Of a stretch of 64,000 bases of DNA, positions 46,834-56,000 are shown piece by piece. A program made the position numbers and the translations under genes. The stretch comes from Ophiura sarsii (lineage: Eukaryota > Echinodermata > Ophiuroidea > Amphilepidida > Ophiuridae). The DNA lies in the NCBI GenBank assembly GCA_035610835.1, contig CM069443.1, positions 56,375,266-56,439,265 on the forward strand, given 5' to 3'. The first letter of the stretch is position 1. The number at the start of each line of letters is the position of its first letter. The notes beneath the pieces were generated by a model. It was not told the origin of the DNA, did not search any database, and worked only from the letters and a program-made list of their open reading frames with translations.

Positions 46834-47042
46834 AAATATGCTTCAATATATTTCGTTTTGCTTGACCAATGTTATGAACAACGCATGTAAATTGGAAACA
46901 AAAATCAAATTTCTTTGTTTTTTTGTTTTTTCGTAATACCGTTTTCCAAATATGCTTTAACATATTTAATGCATATTTCTTTTTGCTTGACCAATGTTAT
47001 GAACGCATGTAAATTGGAAACAAAAATCAAATTTCTTTGTGC
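46834..47042. repeat. Tandem duplication of about 90 bp
   Basis: 'tgcttgaccaatgttatgaa' and 'aattggaaacaaaaatcaaa' occur in both 46834-46920 and 46955-47042. Confidence 0.8.
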
Positions 47043-47489
47043 TGGTTTTTTTATTTCCTTTCATAAGCCAAAAAACCGCCCTATATCATGACATGTATCC
47101 ATAATAGTTGCGGCCGTTTTCGACTGCTTGATGCGGCCAGATCAAATTGTGTCTTTCTTATAGTTATACAGACGGACTTTCCTATAGCGATGGATTCAGT
47201 CACCGACCTAAATGGATATTATAGGGGTATAAAACTAAAGTTGGACATCAATATGATATCATAGAAAACAAGCAATATACACTCGTCCAAAGAAGTTCCT
47301 TGCCACTCATTGAAGTTCAAATATTGAAGTTCAAATATTTCACATAAATATTTAATATAAATTAAACAATTGCATATCAAAATAAGTAGACAATAATTCT
47401 CTATCATGCCTGTATGACATTAAGATGTACGCATTCATGCATGGCTGAGCACATTCATTAAGCAAAGGTAAGGTTCATATTGTGTTCAA

Positions 47490-47870
47490 TCATTATAGGT
47501 CAATAAATGCGTATGTGTTGTTTCGAGAGAAATTAGACAAATCAATGCACGCGCGCTGATGTTGATGTGAATAATGGCACGAACCCGAAGGGGGAGTGCT
47601 TTTGTGAGCAATCATATCAACATTTGCGCAAGTGCATTGATTTTTCTAATTTTTCGAGAAACAAAACATACGCATGCATTGACCTAAATTCATACACGAC
47701 ACTATACAAATACAAATTCACAATTTAAGCATAATTTTGATCTATGTGAAACGACTAAAAACACTTTAACAAGTTTGCTAACACCCGCAGTGAAAATCGG
47801 CGAACCCGCTAATCTTGAACAACGAATCAAAATGCACTCCGTGTATTTGTAATTCCTGCTTCCTGATTGG
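47490..47870 (-). repeat. Interspersed repeat, inverted copy of 8155-8560
   Basis: Reverse-complement match in order; see 8155. Confidence 0.75.
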
Positions 47871-48058
47871 TTCAACACTACATAGAGTGTATGAATTCAC
47901 ATTAACATTTGAATGGAGGGATTATCAATTTTTTGCAATCTTCTTCCACAGACCTTGCCATTGTCAAGTGAATGGGATCTGCCATGCATGAGTGATCATG
48001 TCTAAATTCCATGTTAAGCTGTTAGAGGATTACTTTCTGCTTATTTTGATATACAATT

Positions 48059-48492
48059 ATATATCGTCAGCCTGCTTCGATAATTGCCTAACTCATTTTT
48101 TCTAGTACCTGTGTACCTGTTACTCATTTTGCATTATTGATGGATGGCTATTCATTATGTGGAATGTTGCTTGTATTGTTGATGGCCTCAATTGGCGTGC
48201 ATGGATGCACTAATCCAAGTCATATAGAAACAGATGAACACAGCCATACAATAATTTGATTAATTCCATGGACTTGTCAATGCAAATTCAGTAATGCAAA
48301 ATGAGAAACATGTTGGAGTGGTCTGGTGGCCCTTTTGCAACAAAGCTCTTCATTTATCAACACTTTTGATTGGTCAATGATTTAGGTATTATAACAGCAT
48401 GTGCATAATGTAATGAAGTCATGATTTATGCAAAAAACTCAATTTTGCTGAAAAGTGAGTTAGGCAATTATCGAAGCAGGCTGACGATATAT
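48059..48492. mobile_element. MITE with 36-bp inverted ends (ATATATCGTCAGCCTGCTTC)
   Basis: The left end 48059-48095 is mirrored without gaps at 48456-48492. It appears inserted in another repeat, because 'ctcgtccaaagaagttcctt' (47284) and its reverse complement (48537) flank it. The interior (TACTCATTTTGCATTA ... CCCTTTTGCA) recurs at 49304-49470 and 56815-57005. Confidence 0.8.
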
Positions 48493-48834
48493 TCTATTAA
48501 ATATTAATTTGAAATATTTGGACTTTACTAAGTGGCAAGGAACTTCTTTGGACGAGTGTATAAAGATTTTCTCATGTAGTGCTAGATTCATTGATTGAAC
48601 ACATGGGCTATCGAAACCGGTCAAGCATGTATGGATAAATGCATGCCAAAGAAGATTTCTTGTGCAGTCCAGCATGCTTTGCAATACTCTGGCAACACTG
48701 CACTGGCAACAGGGCTTTTCTCCTAAAACAAACAACCAAACATGTGTCAAAGTATTAGTTAACAGCTGGAAGTCGACTGACCTTTCCACCTTCTAATACA
48801 TGGTACATAGGCCTATAATAGGTAAACTTTGCCA

Positions 48835-49148
48835 TATACTCCCTTTCATAATCCCTTGGACATAATTCGCGTTATTCCACGCGAGCGTATTTTGTTGTTG
48901 TTTTCGAGGCGCGGCGTCAAAATGCTTGACAGGCGCAATAAACATGAACAAGGTCACGCGCCGTGACGATTTCACGATTGACCAATTAGAATGCGCGATT
49001 ATTTTTTTAAAGGGACTGGTACGCACTTCCGGGTTTACGCACATACGCACCTACGCATTACTACGCGAACCTACGCACATACGTACGCAACTCGCACGTA
49101 CGCATGATTTGATGGAATTAGGTCCAAGGGATTATGAAAGGGAGTATA
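48835..49148. mobile_element. Foldback element with TACGCA array
   Basis: TATACTCCCTTTCATAATCC continuing to TTGGACATAATTC is mirrored by 49115-49148. The interior (49020-49105) repeats C[AT]ACGCA at about 8-base spacing. Confidence 0.8.
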
Positions 49149-49303
49149 GATATGAAAGAAGATGAATCCCAACTGAAACTTTTATTTGTTAATTTCATTT
49201 AATTAATCGATTAAAATGAATAGAATTAGTCAAAGAATAAATAGTAACTAAATTCATGAATAATTTAAGCATCCCATCGATTTATCAAATGAAAAATCAC
49301 TCC

Positions 49304-49470
49304 TACATGTTACTCATTTTGCATTATTGATTAATCAAATTATTGTATGGCTGTCTTTATGACTTGGATTAGTGCATGTAGTGCATCCATGCACGCCAAT
49401 TGAGGCACCAACAATACAAGCCACAATGAGTAACATGTAGAAGTGGATGTAGGCCCTTTTGCAACACATA
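49304..49470. mobile_element. MITE copy (CATGTTACTCATTTTGCATT family)
   Basis: Starts ACATGTTACTCATTTTGC; an inverted AATGAGTAACATGT lies at about 49426. Shares 'ttggattagtgcat' and 'aggcccttttgca' with 48117-48350 and 56815-57005. A short (TG)n tract follows at 49513. Confidence 0.7.
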
Positions 49471-49788
49471 TCTTCATGTTGTTGTTCACTGGTGTAACGC
49501 TTCCAGTGGCAGACTGTGTGTGTGTGTGTGTGTGTGCATTGGGCTATGCCTAATAAGGCATATCTACTCAATTTTTAATGAATGAGGTGTCAACTTGCGA
49601 TGAAAATTGCGCTCGTTTAATGTATATCTAAAATGTTGATATTATTGATGAATTAGCTAACATTTATTTCACCCGGGAGGAGATGCTATTGGTAATAAAG
49701 AATTATGAACAATATTTGTACATCTTTAATCTGAACAAAGACAATAAATTAACCATTAGTCTCCTTAAATCTATAGATCTATACCAAA

Positions 49789-50049
49789 ATGGCACCCAAA
49801 ATGTCAGTTTCGCGGATGTTGCATGTCGCCGCCATGATTACCGAATCGTTTCTCCTCGTCCCCTTTATTAACAACGGAGTTCACGCAGACTGTCCGTGTC
49901 AACCCGAAACATATATAATCGAGACTGGACAAAAAGGGAGAGATAAAGTGAACTACATAGAGGGATGGTTTAGCATACCTATCTTTGAAGAGGTTGAAGA
50001 AGACTGGGCTGTGGTTTTGAAGTTCTCTGTGCCCGTACACGAAGTTGAT
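49789..50049 (+). CDS. Exon A: signal peptide and CBM2-like N-terminal half
   Basis: ATG at 49789 (or 49801). The hydrophobic leader includes MITESFLLVPFINNGVHA, probably cleaved before DCPCQPETY. Then come EGWFSIPIFEEV, DWAVVLKFSVPVHEVD and the donor GAT|gtaagt. The pattern GW..IPI..xV...W.VxLxFxxPV..xD resembles the first half of animal CBM2-like carbohydrate-binding modules, but this is pattern recognition only. Confidence 0.6.
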
Positions 50050-53000
50050 GTAAGTTTTTCGTTCTATTTAATAGTTGTAGGGAAATATACGGGTTAAAAC
50101 TGAAGCTCTCAGAGGGCGTCATCATCCGATGACGTCATCAAGAAACAGACTAGAAACACTAGCTCTGGATCAAACACATCCACTGAGGAAGACAACCGAT
50201 GTGTTGTCGAAACCCGTATGGAAAAAGTAAGTTTCCTAATTGGAATTTCTAACGAAATTTATTATCATGAAGCTCTCAGCATTCAGATTGCATGTAATTT
50301 TACTGAATAGCGTTGCATGCATTTACATTACCAATCGAGGGCGACACACTGATCTTTCGAAAAAATAAACGTCGATTTGTTTTCAAAACAGTGTAGCTTA
50401 TTGTTTTCTGATCATTCTAAAAATACCAGCATACTATTTTACCGATTAAACGATGTTTATGCTGTGTTTTTGAAAACAATGCGAAGTAACGAAACATTTC
50501 TTCTCGTTTTTAAAACCACGAGTATTTTTCAGAAAAAAGTAAAGACGCCCTCCAGAGTTTAAAAACTCTGGAGGGCGCATCGTTTACTTTTCTGGAAAAT
50601 ATTCTGGTGTTGTTTCCGAAGCGCACACAATATAATGTATACGTATACATACAGTAACTTCCCGGGGGGTCACTCACATATAACAGTGCGTCGCATCCGC
50701 GTTAATAAAAACGTCGAAAATGGGTCGGATTTTGAGTATATAGCGTCGTCGACGTTTTTTAAAATAAGGGGTCATTTTTTGGCTCTTTCGACGTTTAGGG
50801 GTTCATTCAAAGTTTTATCACGCCATTATGGGTATGAAATGATAACACTTGACGCCATTACGCCATTATGGGTATGAAATGATAACACTTGACGCCAATA
50901 AGGGTATCAAATTAACTTCCACCAGTTACGCCAATATGGGTCAGTTTTGAGGGTTGATTAACAAGCATGGGTAGCACTTTTATATGTGAGTGACCCCCCC
51001 GGGAGTAACTTCGATGATTTATCTGCATTCATTCATTAAATAACTTATAAACTATAGAGGGTGGCATTACACGCTCATCTAAGCATGTGTACCACTATCG
51101 GAATGATCATGGTACTCACTAGAAACTACTTTGATAATATGCTTGACAAGCTTAAAAATAAGCACAAATGGATTGCAGATTTATTTATTAAATTAAATTT
51201 ATTTAAAGCCAACAATACCTATTAAAATAAGTACTCGTTTGAGAACCTCGTGTATATGTAAATAGAAAACATGTAAATATCATTGGAAATCAAGGTACAT
51301 TTACGTTGTATTTTTTTTTTCATTTTCAGTCGTGCCAACAGATGGGCACAGGAACTGTCCACGTCACCAAAACGGGACGATATTTTGACTATGAAAATTA
51401 TTTTGAATAAGAAAGAAAATTGGCAGAATTCAATTACAAGTTATTATAATAGAATTATCGCTACCAAATCAAACTTAGCCTATATAAATAGAATGGTGAA
51501 CGCACTAAATTGTTTCGAGTGAAATAACTGAAATGACCATGACTATCTACATTCATTTATTTGTCAAATAGCTTTTAAAACGTTTAAAAGGTTTTATTAT
51601 TTCTAACAACATACCATATCCAGAAATATCATTAAAATCATTGTGCTTGGTTATTAACCAGACAATCAAAAAGTATTGAATGTAATTATAAAAGAATGAT
51701 TAGTCTGGCTTCGTTAATTTTTGTATAGATCGAAACTTCCCAAGATCAGTGTCTCATAATACGTTAACCTACCCTACTACCACCACACAGCTACACTTCT
51801 AGGCGCGCGCACACAAGTTATATTCCATGGTGCTCTTAACCTTGTAGAAAAACCCGGGTGGGGGGGGGGGGGGGGGGGGGGTACCGCGCCATTTTGTCCC
51901 GAAGCAATGGTCATGACGTCATATTTTGGTCGATTTTCTGAACTTTTGTATTGGATTTACGTGCAAAATATATGCCCTTGGCAGCATACTTTCCCGGGTG
52001 TGTGGGTGCACTTTAAATTTTCAGATGTTCTAAAATGGACGGATATCTAACCAATTTGATAAAAAAACACGATCCACACACCCCAGAATTGCAAAAAAAG
52101 CATAAAATAAGTCCACTTTTTTGTGCCTTTGAACAGAGTGGCGGCCGGGATTGTAAAATTTAACACAGTGCATTGACCCATGACCCATGATATAAATAAA
52201 TTATTTGCTATGAATTTTTCCAAGTAGCACGGTTAGTGTAGTGGATAGAAAGTCGAAATGAGGAGCGAAAGGTTGTGGGTTCGAGCCCCATTAGGAGCAC
52301 TTTTGTTTTATATGCTGGATTTGCTTAGCATCATCTGTATGCTTGCCCACGCGGACACCACACTGCTGGCGTTCACCGTATCAGTTACGCCATTTTTTTC
52401 TCTCGAAAATGTCAAAAAAAATTACCGTTCTTTTAAAAATAAGGATTATAATCAAATTACAAACACATTTTGTGCGAGAGCAACACACACATTTGGCAAA
52501 AATGGCACAATAAAAATCCGTTCGTTATAAATAAATGGACATGGTTAAATAATAAAACTATCACAATTACAGTCGTGGATCTCTGTTTAAACTTGATGGT
52601 AGATTAATGTAACATCATTGTTATGTCAATTTTTATCAATTATAAATGCCGCCCATGCGTTTATAGTTTTCTTTTTATTTATTTATCTATCATAAATGTA
52701 TCCTTGATTTATTTAACTTTGTATCTAAACAATTAAAATGCGTAAACAATTATATTATTGCTCGATAAATAGAGTGATTTAACTTGAGTTCAGTTTGATA
52801 ATATGATAGCAAAACTTGTTGTAAAACCATTTTACCAGTGTGTCCAACAATTTCTCCTTTGCACACTTTGGTAATACATTCAGAGATGTCACTTTTAGCT
52901 TGTTATAGCTAGGCTCAATTATAAGCAAGATTGCGACCGGGTTTGCGACCTCTATGATTTTAGGCTGGTAACACAATCCCACAGTGCATTTCGTTAAAAC

Positions 53001-56000
53001 AGTGTAAATTATTTTTCCACGATACGTATCACGTGATAACCACGATCGATTTCGCAAAATATTGCAAAATGGCGCGGTACCCCAGCCCCCCCCCCCCCCC
53101 CCCCCTAGCCTGTCACAGGCTTTTACATTGTACCCCGGTGAATGGCGGCGTTGATGGCGGACTTAATAGTTTTGGTCCTCTCAGACGACGCTGGACACGG
53201 GCGTATTCACGAATATTCAGGTTAAAATATGCGAACGAGGTTACGTGATCAAGTGAATGGGACGAACGCTTAGCAACGGTTTAAATTAAAAAAATGATAC
53301 TGACACTGCGGATGGTTAGCCACCCACAGTGGTTTTAGGATGAAATAATTTAGTTCCAACGTGTGATGAATTTTATGGGGTCATATAATCAAAATCCATT
53401 GTAGCATTGAAACGAACAAACAAACAAAAATCAAAATTAACGGCCGTTCGTGTCCACCGTCGACTGGGTCCTCCCACAGTAATTACCCACTCCCTTCTTC
53501 GGTCCATCCCCACTGCAACAATTCTACATGTAGGGTTAGGGTTATTGCATTTAAAAGGTTTATGTAATTTGAGACTGGGTGAACATATGTGGCATTTACA
53601 GATTGCACAAAACCTAGAGTCAATAGCGTGGTGTGGGAGGGGTCACGCTCTAATAAATTTGAGCTTCACGTACCCGATTTATATTGTCTCGTAGAATAAA
53701 TGTCGCCGATTTATCTGAGAACCAATGGATTGCTTAAACTTTCTGAACAGTTTAAGAATATACACGCTGGTCAAATTGATCAGGCTCCGAAAATATGGCA
53801 GTCCGAGCTAGTCCATAGCCATCGGAGGTTCCTAATACGTAAATCCCTCCTTCCACACAGAACTGAGTACAGCGTGCTATTAGACGAATGACGTAGGTTT
53901 TACGAGCTAAAGCGCCCTCGCTCGAACTTCGTGCTCGAACGATAAGTATAAGTATGAACACCTTTTCCCGGGCTGTGACCTCCGGCGTGCTCAGGCCCGG
54001 CGAAAGTCGAATGGTATAGTAGGGGCCCGTTCTTTGTTGGCGAGTGAGAGAAGAAAGGGTGGTGTGAGCCTGTATATAACATTGTGATGAGACTTATTTT
54101 GGACGTTATATTTAATCACAATTTAACTAAACTGCTCAAAAAAAGTTCGGAATTGCTTTTCAAGCACATGATATTCAAATATCGCGGGATATGTTCATTA
54201 AGTGTTATATATCCATGTAAAGCTGATGTGTTCATCTTAACAATGATACCAAATTTGAAGCAATCCCTTGCTTAAAAGAACATCTATGTCGTCTGTTCAA
54301 TGAAGTGTTGTCCAAGGTTACATTGACAGACTACAGTGTAGTGTGATAATCTATTGATTTTTAAGCACAAAATAGTGTTGATTTTGGGACTCTCAGATTG
54401 CGACATCCCCATGTACTCAAACATGTGGCCGAGCACTGGAACAAGGGATTGTTTCAAATTGGATATCATTGTAAAGATGAACACTTCAACTTTTAAATGA
54501 TATATTACACTAAATGAACATATCCCGAGATTTTTGAACAAATTGTGATTGAAAAAAATTCCAAACTTTTTGAGCAGTTTATAAGCTTAATTACTGTCTA
54601 TAATGGCCTACGTGTACTACCTGATTTCAGATAATTTTAGAAGCCTGATCAAGGCTAGTCATATTATGGTCGGTTTATAGTAGAGATTCAAATAACGTTT
54701 GATATCATATGTATCAATCTAGGCAAAATATAATATTTGAAAATAGGATAAATGCTGCACTTTTCTTGTATTCGTCTTCATTGTTTATTACAGTCACACA
54801 TGCGGATCCATTGTGTGATGAGACGCCCCCACCAAGACTCTGCCCTTATTTTGTGCTTGAAAATCGCGACAGCAAAAGTGCTGAAGAACTATTCCCTGGG
54901 GATAACTTAGAATTGGAATTCATAGCATCCGGATTTACTGAGTTTCCTATCACATTCAACGTTAACCTGGTTGATCATGAGTGCCATTGCCTATCATCAA
55001 CGGATGTTCCCGAGACGACTTATTCGTCAGTAGACGGAAATAGGACTTCACCTACACGAGAATCGGGGAAGTTTTCCGACAAGGAAAAATGTAAGTGAAT
55101 ACTAGTAGTCACTCATTGTGTTCACACACTGTCCAACTTGCACTTTCCCCCCAAAAAAGTTTTCCGACAAGGAAAAATGTAAGTGATTACTAGTAGTCAC
55201 TCATTGTGTTCACACACTGTCCAACTTGCACTTTCCCCCCAAAAGCATGTTTTTATATTTAGAGAATAAACTATAGTACGTAGGGTGGCCATACACGACG
55301 ACACAAATAATATGATAGAGCCATGGATGGTACAGCATGTATTAATATTAGCCTTGGTTCAAGGCGACTTCTACCCCCACCACTTTTCAATATTCTCTAT
55401 TCAAGTATAACGTTTGGCTACAACACGTACAATGCACATAATTTTTGAAGTAATCTTAACATTTCAAGTAAAGGTTATACTAATTTTGAGGTCATTCACC
55501 AGTATTGAATGAGAGGGGTTCCAGTATTGAATGAGGAGGGTTGTGGGTCCAAACACTTTTGTGTGTTAGCAACTAATCCAAAACACGGAAGGTCTCTATT
55601 GCATTGTTCATGAATTCTACATTGTCAATACCACTGTAAATTTAAACAAGGAAACACACTGTAACAGGTTGTATGTTTGTTTTTCATGTTTTCCAAAAAG
55701 CTCCTGGAGTCATTGTTGGTATTATCTTCGGAATTATTCTCTTATGTGTCATATGCGCACTGGTGATATATCTGCTGCTAGTGTCAAGGTATGTATATAC
55801 ACTTTATTTCATTTCATCCTGATGACTTCCGTCGTACATTTATGATAGTTCTCCAGTGCCTCTGTCTCTCACGTAGTTTAATCTTACTCTCGATAGTACA
55901 TGAAGTCAAAAGTAGAAAATGCCGTGAGTATAAAGTGTTGTCCACATTCCCGGCCATCGGCCTTCATCGGTTGGACAGGTTCATGTTATGTGCATTATAA

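Noticed and set aside
53407..53891. Frames of 95 and 63 codons as missing exons of the second receptor
   Set aside because: No splice sites of the right phase and no resemblance to the expected CBM2-like segment.
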